Source: a virus
Direction: 5' to 3' (one strand)
IMG/VR virus record: IMGVR_UViG_3300037847_004510
Coordinates: 4,867-31,964 of that record
DNA length: 27,098 bases
Shown here: positions 1-6,836 of the stretch, piece after piece
Layout of the letters: every line of letters starts with the position of its first letter
How positions within the stretch are numbered: position 1 is the first letter of the stretch
Made by a program: the position numbers and the translations under genes
Notes under the pieces: generated by a model
What the model was told of the DNA's origin: nothing
Seen by the model: the letters and a program-made list of their open reading frames with translations, nothing else
The model's database searches: none

Positions 1-10
1 CGCTACCATC

Positions 11-265
11 ATGGCGAACGTGATATCACAGGATAACCACCTCAGACGTAGACACGCTTTACTTAGATACGAACACGACAAGTTGAAACAGTTGGCTCTT
101 GATACAGGATTAATCAAACGTAACGGAAGACCTTGTGGTGAATGTAAATCAACTAACACTGAAACAGAAGGGCAGGCACATTACGTTGAAGGTGGGTATG
201 CTCAGGCTTGGTCAAGACAATGTTTTGACTGTGGACACTGTGAAGTCGGAGGTGACAGATTTTGA
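11..265 (+). CDS. Small zinc-ribbon protein, possibly 5' truncated
   Basis: An 84-residue reading from ATG at 11. The frame stays open to the window edge and no Shine-Dalgarno is visible in the ten bases before the ATG, so the true start may lie outside the window. The basic N-terminal half (residues 1-40, rich in Arg, His and Lys) is followed by two cysteine pairs, C42-x2-C45 and C71-x2-C74, with an extra C77. That is the pattern of a four-cysteine zinc ribbon. Its stop (TGA 263-265) overlaps the TTG start of the next gene, and its last codons contain that gene's ribosome binding site, so the two are probably translated in a coupled way. I do not recognise a family; nucleic-acid or protein binding is the usual role of such ribbons. 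Confidence 0.7.
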   Translation: MANVISQDNHLRRRHALLRYEHDKLKQLALDTGLIKRNGRPCGECKSTNTETEGQAHYVEGGYAQAWSRQCFDCGHCEVGGDRF

Positions 266-1068
266 CAATAATGATATACACAAAGAAAGAGATAAGATAT
301 CACGAAGAGTATGGAGAATCAGTAACGAACAATCGTTTCTTGTTCACTGAGAAGGATGCTATATGTGAGCAAGTGGCTGAACTAATTAGGGATAGGTTAC
401 ACGCCCAACATCCCAGCGAATGGAATCGTTCTGGTTATGATTACTTAGTTGAACCTACTTACGCAAAGGCTTGCATGTGGATGAACATCCTTGTTAGTGA
501 AGATATGAAGAGACTGTTAAATGTCTTTGACTCAAAAGATGGTATTCTTTGGGTTGAACTACCTAGTAAGCCTAAGAAATGGATTAACTACGTGGATGAG
601 AATGGAAAAAAGAGAACAATCTGCAAGGACATTAGTTACATGGAGGATACTGAGTTCGGGGGCAAAGAACAACAAGATGCTCATGAAGAACTGCCTCACT
701 GGGAAGTAGTAATAGATAACCTACCAACCATACTCAAGGAATCGAAACTTAGAACTGTCGATTTACACTTTCGATGGGATGACACTAACTACTATGGGGG
801 CTACATTCACGACATACATATCATCAGTAACGGACTTACGATAAGTGATTTCAATACTGATAAATTCAAGGCCGTCAACAAAACAGCCTACACTTATCAA
901 ACGGAAAAGTGGATGAAGGAACAGGAAGAATACTATGCCTCTGAACAATACAAGAAGGACAGACAAGAAGAAGCAGAACGCATGGCTGAACTTCAAACTG
1001 CTATGCTTGAAGGAGGCTACACTTCTTACGCTGACAATGGCGATGGCACTTACTCCATGTGGAGATGA
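262..1068 (+). CDS. Hypothetical protein, 268 aa, TTG start
   Basis: No family recognised. I chose the TTG at 262 because GGAGG at 248-252 lies 9 nt before it and TTGA overlaps the upstream stop. The next in-frame ATG (271) would be 18 nt from that site. The protein is charged and rich in Tyr and Trp, with no signal peptide or membrane segment. A Glu/Lys-rich helical stretch (about residues 212-252) precedes a short C-terminal segment ending GDGTYSMWR. The middle has many aromatic and acidic residues and looks like a soluble alpha/beta domain. It is the second-last gene of the operon that runs in from the left. Confidence 0.75.
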   Translation: MTIMIYTKKEIRYHEEYGESVTNNRFLFTEKDAICEQVAELIRDRLHAQHPSEWNRSGYDYLVEPTYAKACMWMNILVSEDMKRLLNVFDSKDGILWVELPSKPKKWINYVDENGKKRTICKDISYMEDTEFGGKEQQDAHEELPHWEVVIDNLPTILKESKLRTVDLHFRWDDTNYYGGYIHDIHIISNGLTISDFNTDKFKAVNKTAYTYQTEKWMKEQEEYYASEQYKKDRQEEAERMAELQTAMLEGGYTSYADNGDGTYSMWR

Positions 1069-1072
1069 CTGA

Positions 1073-1501
1073 ATGATGAAATACTTTCCAAGAGGTGACA
1101 AGCATTACCTCAAAGATAACATCAACCATCTGGTTGTACGCAAGGAACTCTTCAAGCGTTTCAAATCTAAAGGATGGACTACACGCACGACAGATGATGT
1201 CGAGTGGATTAGTACAGACGAAGGCTCGCAGGCAGATGAGTTCGTCAAGCAGATGTACCAAGCATCGATAGACTACCCGCATCTATGTGAGTCCACATAT
1301 ATTGCTCAAGAGTTTGCACATGCTATTGATGCCGTCGCACTCAAGGCACGGCAGACAGGAACTATCATCAAATCAGAATCAGACACACTGGAGGTTCTGA
1401 CAACTCTAGGCTACGAAGTACGAGAGACTAGCCCGAACTGTTTCGAGTTGATGATGAGTGATGATGATTTCAAAACGGTGACTGAAAAGTTTCGGTTATA
1501 A
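1073..1501 (+). CDS. Hypothetical protein, 142 aa
   Basis: A small soluble protein of unknown function. The start ATG at 1073 is directly followed by a second ATG at 1076. GGAG at 1061-1064 lies about 8 nt upstream of the first, so either could serve. The N-terminal third is basic and the C-terminus acidic (DDDFKTVTEK). No cysteine pairs, membrane segments or P-loop are visible. The end of the gene is unusual: its final Leu and stop codons (TTA TAA, 1496-1501) form the TATA box of the promoter for the next operon. Confidence 0.75.
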   Translation: MMKYFPRGDKHYLKDNINHLVVRKELFKRFKSKGWTTRTTDDVEWISTDEGSQADEFVKQMYQASIDYPHLCESTYIAQEFAHAIDAVALKARQTGTIIKSESDTLEVLTTLGYEVRETSPNCFELMMSDDDFKTVTEKFRL

Positions 1502-1515
1502 AAGACCAATAAAGA
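1496..1515 (+). promoter_or_regulatory. Repeated viral promoter core, copy 1
   Basis: The 20-mer TTATAAAAGACCAATAAAGA occurs identically at four places in the window (1496, 6361, 13116, 17182), always 27-36 nt upstream of the first start codon of a gene block. TTATAAAA fits an archaeal TATA box. The upstream bases ACTGAAAAGTTT are in the position of a B-recognition element. The conserved GACCAATAAAGA downstream of the TATA box is not part of a standard archaeal promoter. The first base of the transcript would be expected near 1521-1527, giving a short leader that still contains a Shine-Dalgarno (AGAGG 1518-1522). Confidence 0.8.
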
Positions 1516-1530
1516 AGAGAGGTTGAGAAA

Positions 1531-1605
1531 ATGAATGATGAATATACATTAAAGATAAGAATAGAAACAGATGAATGGATATACGAAGAATACACGGAGG
1601 CTTGA
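1531..1605 (+). CDS. 24-residue leader-position microprotein
   Basis: The first open frame after promoter copy 1: an ATG at 1531 placed 8 nt after AGAGG, then 24 codons rich in acidic and aromatic residues (ends YEEYTEA). Its last codons (GAG GCT TGA) contain the GGAGG that serves the next gene, with a three-base gap to that ATG. The same junction, GGAGGCTTGAAAATG, recurs at 1904-1918. It may encode a real peptide, or it may be mainly a translated leader that delivers ribosomes to the following gene. Nothing in the sequence separates these options. Confidence 0.5.
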   Translation: MNDEYTLKIRIETDEWIYEEYTEA

Positions 1606-1607
1606 AA

Positions 1608-1913
1608 ATGAGGAAGACGAATTGGGATATAGTAAATGCAATCCAAAGAAGTGCTAAAGTTACAAGTGATGATACTTGGGAAACATTACTTGAAGTAGAC
1701 CCTTTGTACATATCAGATAAAGACTTAGTAGAACAAATTGCTGAAAAAAGAAGGCAGTTAACTTGGTATGAAATGTTCAGAAAATGGTTAGGTACACCTA
1801 CAAATATGGATGATAAGGATTGGTATGCATTTCGTGATGATTCCATAGAAAATAACCGACTACAATTAAAGAAAATGCAAAAAGAATATCAAAGCAAAAT
1901 AAAGGAGGCTTGA
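1608..1913 (+). CDS. Hypothetical protein, 101 aa
   Basis: Unknown function. The ATG at 1608 follows GGAGG (1596-1600) with 7 nt spacing. An in-frame ATG at 1575 lies inside the preceding microgene and lacks such a site. The protein is highly charged, mostly helical by eye, with a Trp-rich central part (TWYEMFRKWLGTP) and a Lys/Gln-rich C-terminal helix. It has no cysteines and no membrane segment. It ends EA* through the same GAGGCTTGA junction as its upstream neighbour. Confidence 0.75.
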   Translation: MRKTNWDIVNAIQRSAKVTSDDTWETLLEVDPLYISDKDLVEQIAEKRRQLTWYEMFRKWLGTPTNMDDKDWYAFRDDSIENNRLQLKKMQKEYQSKIKEA

Positions 1914-1915
1914 AA

Positions 1916-2266
1916 ATGAATAAACTAGAAGAGAAAAGATTAGAGAGACAATTGAGAAACGGAGACGGAAAAAGAATGGTAGCATGGAACGCCTACTTGG
2001 TGGATGACATCGGCGTTATCTGGTGCATGGTGCATGAAGATGATGCAGGGTACAAACCAATGACAGGTAAAGGCTTACTGTCTTCGCCGTGGTATCTCGC
2101 ATACAAATCCAGTTACACCGACGAAGATGGAAAGGTGGACTACAAGTCTATGTTTGAAGCAGCCGAGGAACTCGTTGACAAGTACAACTGGGATAACGGT
2201 TACACGAAGAAGGAAGTTGGCGAAGTGGTAGCGTCATCAATCAGAGCATCGAACTTGAAAGTATGA
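1916..2266 (+). CDS. Hypothetical protein, 116 aa
   Basis: Unknown function. The ATG at 1916 is 7 nt after GGAGG (1904-1908). A TTG at 1910 would extend it by two residues but is less well placed. A basic N-terminal helix (EEKRLERQLRN) is followed by a compact Trp- and Tyr-rich region (WNAYLVDDIGVIWCMV, later WYLAYKSSYTDEDG). This could be a small beta domain of the kind seen in many phage accessory proteins. One cysteine, no metal-binding pattern. Confidence 0.75.
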   Translation: MNKLEEKRLERQLRNGDGKRMVAWNAYLVDDIGVIWCMVHEDDAGYKPMTGKGLLSSPWYLAYKSSYTDEDGKVDYKSMFEAAEELVDKYNWDNGYTKKEVGEVVASSIRASNLKV

Positions 2267-2286
2267 ATAAAAAGGAGGAAAAGAAT

Positions 2287-3453
2287 ATGAAAGAAACAAT
2301 GAAGAATATGAATGAAGAACAAAAGCAAGAAATCCGTGAGTGGTTGATTCGTGGGGAGGGCCACAGTGTCGCACCCATGAACTACTACACGGACATGGGA
2401 TTACCGGCATCGTTCCTTGAACCAATGGTCAAGCGAACTTGGTCGAACTTTGTACAAGTACCCAAAGGCATCACCAAGATTGGTGAAGATGAAGTAAGCG
2501 GTCAACCTATCGGTTGGGCTGCTGACAAAGAGCGATGGGTTTTCTTGCTCACACCAGAGCAACAAGAGGACAATTACATCGACGTTAGATGGAGTACAAA
2601 CATCACATCCAGTCGCATCAAACAAATATGGGTTGACGCTGATGAGAGAAGTGAACACTTAGAAAACAAACTCGACGAGCATGACGAGGATTACATCAAC
2701 TATCTTAAGAAAGAATACGACGTGCATCCTGACGCCAAGTATTGGTCTTACAAATACAATAAAGAATATTACAATTACAAAATCGAATTCAAAGTACCAA
2801 TCGTACCCAAAGTCAATTGGAAAAATGAACACGCCGTAGACGATGTTGAAGAGGGGCAAGGTCACTTCCTTGTCAAGTACGATGGCACGAAGCGCACTGA
2901 TTTCATCCATGCAAACAAGGCTGCTTGGCATCACAAGAATGCATCGAAGAAACCTATCACCAAGAAGGCAGCAACCGAGTGGGTTCGTGAAAAACTGGAT
3001 GAAGAACCAAGCATCTCTACCATAATTGGTAGGCTCGACATTGATTTCAAAATCGACGGTAAGCGAAGACCAATCAAGGACATCGCTCAAGACTACTGGC
3101 AACAAGACCGAGACGAAATCGAATACCACAAAAAATCTATAGAACGCATTACTGCGACTTGTCCAGACATTATCGATTTCCTCAAGAGTACAAAGAACGT
3201 ACCTATCGGTTGGATTCACGAACGGTTCCATCCGATGGGCTTCAGGGATGTCATGTGGAACAACAACTTCATGATGCCGTGGGTCGATGGTATTGGTTCT
3301 ACTAGAGTCATCAAAGCACTAGCAGATTCACTTGGCGTTGACCTCACTGAGCATCAAACACTTGGTCGTGGTTCAACGGCCAGAGCATACGGCAAAGCCG
3401 TACTCAAATACCTTGAGGAAGAATGTGACTTCGCACAATTATGTAAAGCATGA
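2287..3453 (+). CDS. Hypothetical protein, 388 aa
   Basis: A large protein I do not recognise. The ATG at 2287 is preceded by GGAGG at 2274-2278 with 8 nt spacing. The longer in-frame start at 2263 would place that site inside the coding region. The protein is hydrophilic, rich in Lys, Asp, Tyr and Trp, with no membrane segment, P-loop or cysteine cluster. The C-terminal part (about residues 300-388) contains PIGWIHERFHPMGF and a Gly/Arg/Thr-rich stretch (LGRGSTARAYGKAVLKYL) that could bind nucleic acid or nucleotide, though no named motif fits. One of three large unknowns (with 3967-5049 and 6837-7820) that make up much of the accessory region. Confidence 0.75.
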   Translation: MKETMKNMNEEQKQEIREWLIRGEGHSVAPMNYYTDMGLPASFLEPMVKRTWSNFVQVPKGITKIGEDEVSGQPIGWAADKERWVFLLTPEQQEDNYIDVRWSTNITSSRIKQIWVDADERSEHLENKLDEHDEDYINYLKKEYDVHPDAKYWSYKYNKEYYNYKIEFKVPIVPKVNWKNEHAVDDVEEGQGHFLVKYDGTKRTDFIHANKAAWHHKNASKKPITKKAATEWVREKLDEEPSISTIIGRLDIDFKIDGKRRPIKDIAQDYWQQDRDEIEYHKKSIERITATCPDIIDFLKSTKNVPIGWIHERFHPMGFRDVMWNNNFMMPWVDGIGSTRVIKALADSLGVDLTEHQTLGRGSTARAYGKAVLKYLEEECDFAQLCKA

Positions 3454-3465
3454 GGAGGAATAAAT

Positions 3466-3843
3466 ATGGTAATACAAGTAGGAGATAAAATAAAACCGGA
3501 AGACGATAGAGAACGCAAGGCGATGACTGACGATGAGGTAGGTCTCATCACAAGATTCAACTGGGCGTTGAAGATAGGCGACAGTGGTAGTAGTGGAGAG
3601 AAACAATTAGTAAAGTTAATTCGCACTATAATTGAATCAGGAATGACCACTGCTGCGATTGGAAGATTCGACCCCAACTATGCTCGACGAGTTTGGAACT
3701 TGTTAGACAACAAGGAGTTACTCAACGCTCTCGCCAGAGAATACTGGTGGGGAGAAGGCCACATAGATTTGGAGAACGGTGAGATACTGTTGTCAAAGAA
3801 ATGCTACGGTCTATCGGGGTCATACGAAGGTGATGAAGAATGA
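3466..3843 (+). CDS. Hypothetical protein, 125 aa
   Basis: Unknown function. The start at 3466 has GGAGG at 3454-3458 with 7 nt spacing, directly after the upstream stop (TGA 3451-3453). The middle (about residues 45-90) is helical and contains a possible helix-turn-helix-like stretch (GMTTAAIGRFDPNYARRVW), which I would not assert without a profile search. The C-terminus is acidic (EGDEE*) because its last codons carry the ribosome binding region of the next gene, whose ATG overlaps the stop. Confidence 0.75.
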   Translation: MVIQVGDKIKPEDDRERKAMTDDEVGLITRFNWALKIGDSGSSGEKQLVKLIRTIIESGMTTAAIGRFDPNYARRVWNLLDNKELLNALAREYWWGEGHIDLENGEILLSKKCYGLSGSYEGDEE

Positions 3844-3974
3844 GTTTTGAGACAGCGAAAAATGGAAAGATGATTTACTTGATGATGGTACACTCTGGAT
3901 TCTTAGAGGGTGAACTAACCGAAGAGGAAACTCAAATGGTATTGAAAGCGTTAGAAGGTGAAACAAATGAGTAA
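3840..3974 (+). CDS. 44-residue hypothetical microprotein
   Basis: A short gene. Its ATG (3840) overlaps the stop of the preceding gene in the ATGA manner, and its 3' end overlaps the next gene by 8 nt. The peptide is amphipathic, with a Met-rich hydrophobic middle (MIYLMMVHSGFL) and an acidic second half (EGELTEEETQMVLKALEGE). The pattern suggests two helices, and the second half faintly resembles EF-hand-like acidic helices, which I do not claim. Support for its being real comes from the overlaps at both ends, which keep the gene stack continuous. Confidence 0.65.
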   Translation: MSFETAKNGKMIYLMMVHSGFLEGELTEEETQMVLKALEGETNE

Positions 3975-5049
3975 CATAAGAATGAGTAAAGAGCAAAAGA
4001 ACGAACGAAAATTGAACGATGTAATACGTTTTCAAAAAATATTGAGAACTAGCGTATATCAACTGTTCATGCAAACTAAGAACAAGAAAGGGTGTGTATG
4101 GGACACTATGGACGAATATCATGAATACGTCGCAAGTAACTACATCGGGCCAGACCAATACAAACCGACCCGAGGCCGGTCACATGGGAACACATTCCAA
4201 CTCAAAGCCGATTCGATAATAAGGAATTGGAGAGCGGGTAAGTCAGAAGGCAACGAGGAAAGATACTCCGACGAATTCATAACCGAGTTTATGATGAAGT
4301 GGGTTCAACAATACGTCGCCGTCATGTCATCTGTTGAAAGGATGAAAGGTATTAGGGAAGGAATCAGAAGTGTATTCTTGAATCAAGACTTGCTTAAAAC
4401 ACACGGCAGGTTTTGTTTGACTTGGAATACCTACCAAGACCCATACCACCATGAGAATATAGTCTTGCGTAAGTCTGCTGGCAAGTCTAAAAGTTCATTG
4501 TGGTTTCCAACACTACCGGATAATCTGGTTAGCAAACTGGAATCGTGGTGCATACTGAAATTGGACGACAAAATCAACGCCAGTGTAAGACGGTCAAAGG
4601 AAGATGCTAACATTCGCAGCATCGGCTACTCTGTCAACAACATAATCAAAAACATGGATTGGATTGATGGTCATCAAACCCAAATCTCTAACATAGCAAC
4701 CACATACGAAAAGGTTGAGGCAGTTGGTGACGCTCTAATCAAGTGGCTTGACACCATGCCAAGCATTGAAGGAGCGGGGGAATACAACGGTATCATTCGT
4801 GTTGACAATCTGAAGCAAGTGATTCAAAGTAGTAGACCTAGCACCAAAGTTGAATCTCTGAACAAGTGTATCGCAACATGTGAGCAAAGCATCGTCGGTG
4901 CTAAGAAGTCAATTCAACAGTGCCTTAACCGGCTCGACATGACAATCGAACAGTGGCATACAACTGCCAAGGACAGGAGTAACCTCTTGACAACGATAGA
5001 CCTAGACAAAATCAAGACGGTTCTAGGCTACGGAGATGAAGAAGAATGA
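3967..5049 (+). CDS. Hypothetical protein, 360 aa, helical
   Basis: Unknown function. The ATG at 3967 has AAGGTG at 3955-3960 with 6 nt spacing; a GTG at 3958 is the alternative. The N-terminus (residues 1-50) is very basic. The region around residues 55-85 (GPDQYKPTRGRSHGNTF) is Arg/Gly-rich. The second half is mostly helical, with four scattered cysteines near residues 299-320 (CIATCEQS, QQCLNRL) and probable coiled-coil character. It ends GDEEE*, again carrying the next gene's upstream region. A structural or DNA-associated role is possible but not supported by a motif. Confidence 0.75.
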   Translation: MSNIRMSKEQKNERKLNDVIRFQKILRTSVYQLFMQTKNKKGCVWDTMDEYHEYVASNYIGPDQYKPTRGRSHGNTFQLKADSIIRNWRAGKSEGNEERYSDEFITEFMMKWVQQYVAVMSSVERMKGIREGIRSVFLNQDLLKTHGRFCLTWNTYQDPYHHENIVLRKSAGKSKSSLWFPTLPDNLVSKLESWCILKLDDKINASVRRSKEDANIRSIGYSVNNIIKNMDWIDGHQTQISNIATTYEKVEAVGDALIKWLDTMPSIEGAGEYNGIIRVDNLKQVIQSSRPSTKVESLNKCIATCEQSIVGAKKSIQQCLNRLDMTIEQWHTTAKDRSNLLTTIDLDKIKTVLGYGDEEE

Positions 5050-5074
5050 TTGACACAGACAAATACAAAGGACA
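5032..5074 (+). repeat. 43-bp perfect direct repeat, copy A
   Basis: Positions 5032-5074 and 5367-5409 are identical over 43 bases. Each copy spans the end of one gene (codons for GDEEE*), the ATGA overlap, and the first codons of the next (MIDTDKYKG). A third, diverged copy at about 5645-5680 keeps the first 16 bases exactly. The copies are 335 bp apart, one gene length, so the repeat marks a tandem duplication. Confidence 0.95.
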
Positions 5075-5384
5075 TACACAGGGTCATTGGGCTATAACTA
5101 CACGCAAAGGAACATGGGTAGTCTATACACAGCACAACGGAGATGTTGCTACCATGAATGACTATGAAGATGCAAAACTCATTGCCGCCGCACCAAAACT
5201 ACTCGCAGAAGTCGAGCGGTTGCGAAGTGATATGGCCTACTGTGCATCACTTATCACTTGCATGGTAGACATGGGTGACTCCTTGAGTTTGTCTGTTGTG
5301 CGAGAAGGGATGCTTGACAGTATCGGTATGACAGTAGACGAAGCGATGGCGACAACAGACCTAATGGGAGATGAAGAAGAATGA
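5046..5384 (+). CDS. Ea22-like phage protein, paralogue 1 of 3
   Basis: 112 residues beginning MIDTDKYKGHTQGHW. The signature DAKLIAAAPKLLAEVERLR (about residues 42-60) is typical of the phage ead/Ea22-like family, whose function is unknown. The N-terminal 40 residues form a small beta-rich unit and the family motif starts a long helix. ATG at 5046 overlaps the upstream stop. The next two genes start with the same peptide, so the three form a tandem family. The duplication looks recent for copies 1 and 2 because 43 bases at their 5' ends are identical. Confidence 0.75.
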   Translation: MIDTDKYKGHTQGHWAITTRKGTWVVYTQHNGDVATMNDYEDAKLIAAAPKLLAEVERLRSDMAYCASLITCMVDMGDSLSLSVVREGMLDSIGMTVDEAMATTDLMGDEEE

Positions 5385-5409
5385 TTGACACAGACAAATA
5401 CAAAGGACA
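5367..5409 (+). repeat. 43-bp perfect direct repeat, copy B
   Basis: Second copy of the junction repeat described at 5032-5074. Homologous recombination between the two copies would remove exactly one gene and restore an intact junction, so gene number here may vary between virus isolates. Confidence 0.95.
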
Positions 5410-5650
5410 CTTAGCGTATTTAGAATATGAACTATGGGCATTTACGGAATTTATGAACATCAATGCTACTCACGAAGAAAGGTGTGCTACTGATGCACTA
5501 CTGAATGACGCACCACTACTGCTCGCAGAAGTCGAGCGATTGCGTGACTTAGTGGAGTTTGCTATTGCGACCATTGATTCAAACCACTGCTACATGGGTG
5601 AAGAAGCCCAAGTAGATTTGAGAGATTACTTGAAGGAGGCGATTGAATGA
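5381..5650 (+). CDS. Ea22-like phage protein, paralogue 2 of 3
   Basis: 89 residues, beginning MIDTDKYKGH like its upstream neighbour but lacking most of the following beta-rich part. It keeps the family helix as DALLNDAPLLLAEVERLRD (about residues 38-56), where both the DNA and the peptide nearly match copy 1 (LLAEVERLR). It reads as a shortened paralogue. ATGA overlaps at both ends tie it to its neighbours. Function unknown. Confidence 0.7.
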   Translation: MIDTDKYKGHLAYLEYELWAFTEFMNINATHEERCATDALLNDAPLLLAEVERLRDLVEFAIATIDSNHCYMGEEAQVDLRDYLKEAIE

Positions 5651-5997
5651 TTGACACAGATAGATACGAAGGACATACACCTACACCTTGGACTGTTAAT
5701 GTTCACACAATCGGTAAGGATAGGGAAATCACCGCAATAGTGATTGAGTCAAACATGACTACACATTCCAACTGTGTATTAGCAGAAGTCGAAGTTGAAA
5801 ATAAATACGCTGAGGCCGATGCACAACTCATAGCAGACGCACCACTTTTCCTTGAGTTCATTCAAAAGATAGTCGAGGAATGGAGTAAGCCTAACCAATG
5901 CAACCAAGCGTTCGGTAAAGATGTAAGGTGGCTAATGTATGAGTATGGACTAATTACATTTAATGAAGAAACAAGAAGATATGAGGTGATTGAATGA
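5647..5997 (+). CDS. Ea22-like phage protein, paralogue 3 of 3
   Basis: 116 residues beginning MIDTDRYEGHTPTPWTV, the HTPxPWTV form common at the N-terminus of Ea22-like phage proteins. The family motif is present as DAQLIADAPLFLEFIQKI (about residues 58-75). It is the most diverged of the three tandem copies at DNA level, sharing only about 16 exact bases at the start. Function unknown. The ATGA overlap at 5994-5997 leads into the next gene. Confidence 0.7.
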   Translation: MIDTDRYEGHTPTPWTVNVHTIGKDREITAIVIESNMTTHSNCVLAEVEVENKYAEADAQLIADAPLFLEFIQKIVEEWSKPNQCNQAFGKDVRWLMYEYGLITFNEETRRYEVIE

Positions 5998-6227
5998 ATG
6001 ACTTTACTTACAACAGAAGTTGGGAACAAATCGAAGACCTACTCCACAAGGTAGTAGCCGAGAGAGCGATTCACAAGCGAGCAATCAACGACCCGAAGAC
6101 TTCGATGAAGGCGAAGGCACAACACATGAGAGACTACAAGGGATTGCAGGGGGCATCTTACGCTTTGCGTTGGGTGCTTGGAGACAGAAGAATGTCAAAA
6201 GGAAAGGTACTGGGAGTGGAAAAATGA
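5994..6227 (+). CDS. Hypothetical basic protein, 77 aa
   Basis: Unknown function. Start ATG at 5994 overlaps the upstream stop. The sequence is helical and strongly basic (AERAIHKRAINDPKTSMKAK, then RWVLGDRRMSKGKVLG), as in small nucleic-acid-binding proteins, with a Tyr/Gly/Ala stretch (DYKGLQGASYALRW) between. No metal ligands. ATGA overlap with the following zinc protein. Confidence 0.7.
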   Translation: MNDFTYNRSWEQIEDLLHKVVAERAIHKRAINDPKTSMKAKAQHMRDYKGLQGASYALRWVLGDRRMSKGKVLGVEK

Positions 6228-6346
6228 AATGCCGACGCTGCGAGAAAGTAAGTAACCACTTACATCCTAAACATGGCTTCTGTTTACCATGTTGGAGAAT
6301 ACAGAAAGCCAAAACAGTAAAGAATCCATTTACTAGAATCGATTGA
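6224..6346 (+). CDS. 40-residue zinc-ribbon microprotein
   Basis: ATG at 6224 overlaps the upstream stop, with GGGAGTGG about 4-10 nt before it. Two CxxC pairs (C3-C6 and C20-C23) separated by a His-rich loop (NHLHPKHG) give a minimal zinc ribbon, and the tail is basic. It is the last gene of the operon: only 14 nt separate its stop from the next promoter copy. One of about nine very small cysteine-pair proteins in this window. Confidence 0.7.
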   Translation: MKCRRCEKVSNHLHPKHGFCLPCWRIQKAKTVKNPFTRID

Positions 6347-6360
6347 CTGAGAACTTTCAG

Positions 6361-6380
6361 TTATAAAAGACCAATAAAGA
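6361..6380 (+). promoter_or_regulatory. Repeated viral promoter core, copy 2
   Basis: An identical copy of TTATAAAAGACCAATAAAGA. The 12 bases ACTGAGAACTTT just upstream are shared exactly with copy 4 and nearly with copy 1, so the conserved unit extends into the B-recognition element. Its first gene starts at 6397, 36 nt from the start of the core, with AGGAG at 6383-6387. Confidence 0.85.
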
Positions 6381-6396
6381 ATAGGAGATGAACAAA

Positions 6397-6834
6397 ATGA
6401 ATATGAAAGAATATGAAAAACAAGCAAAGGAGTTGGCAAAGCAAGCCCATCGGCTTGAGGCCACCATGCTTACACTAAAGGCACTAGAGTCTTGTGTGAG
6501 AAACGGCGGTCACAAGTTTGAGTTCTGGGCTGATGATGCAGACAACTGGGCAAAGGTAGGGCAGGTACAAGTGCAATGTTCTGTCTGTGGCTGCGAGGCT
6601 ATGCTCAAGGGTGCTGACTTGTTCTTTAGAGAAGAGAACGAAGAAGGCTGGGGCGACCTAGCAGGTAAGAAACTCAAGGACATAGAGGTGGCTGCCTCTT
6701 CTCAGCCTCCCGAAGAGGAGGAAGTCGTTGAGGAAACACCGCCTGTGAAAACCGCAGAGGTGTATGAGAAAGATGAGAATGGAACATACCATGTAAATGT
6801 AGAAGAAATGATGAAAAGAATAAGGGAGAAATGA
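6397..6834 (+). CDS. Coiled-coil/zinc-knuckle protein, 145 aa
   Basis: First gene after promoter copy 2. ATG 6397 has AGGAG with 9 nt spacing; ATG 6388 is too close to that site and 6403 too far. Layout: an N-terminal Lys/Ala/Leu-rich helix likely to form a coiled coil (residues 1-32); a possible metal site made of C33, H39, C61, C64 and C66; an acidic linker (EEEEVVEETPP, about 106-116); and a C-terminal helix. Acidic linkers of this kind often mimic DNA or tether partners. Family not recognised. Confidence 0.75.
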   Translation: MNMKEYEKQAKELAKQAHRLEATMLTLKALESCVRNGGHKFEFWADDADNWAKVGQVQVQCSVCGCEAMLKGADLFFREENEEGWGDLAGKKLKDIEVAASSQPPEEEEVVEETPPVKTAEVYEKDENGTYHVNVEEMMKRIREK

Positions 6835-6836
6835 AT

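Noticed and set aside
2659-3231. A 190-codon open frame on the minus strand
   Set aside because: It is fully opposite the 388-residue plus-strand gene, has no ribosome site, and its translation is unlike a real protein (Val/Phe/Asp runs). A shadow frame.
6020-6346. A 108-codon plus-strand frame starting inside the 77-residue gene
   Set aside because: Only its last 40 codons, from ATG 6224, have a ribosome site, cysteine pairs and a stop overlap; the earlier part is the shadow of the 77-residue gene.
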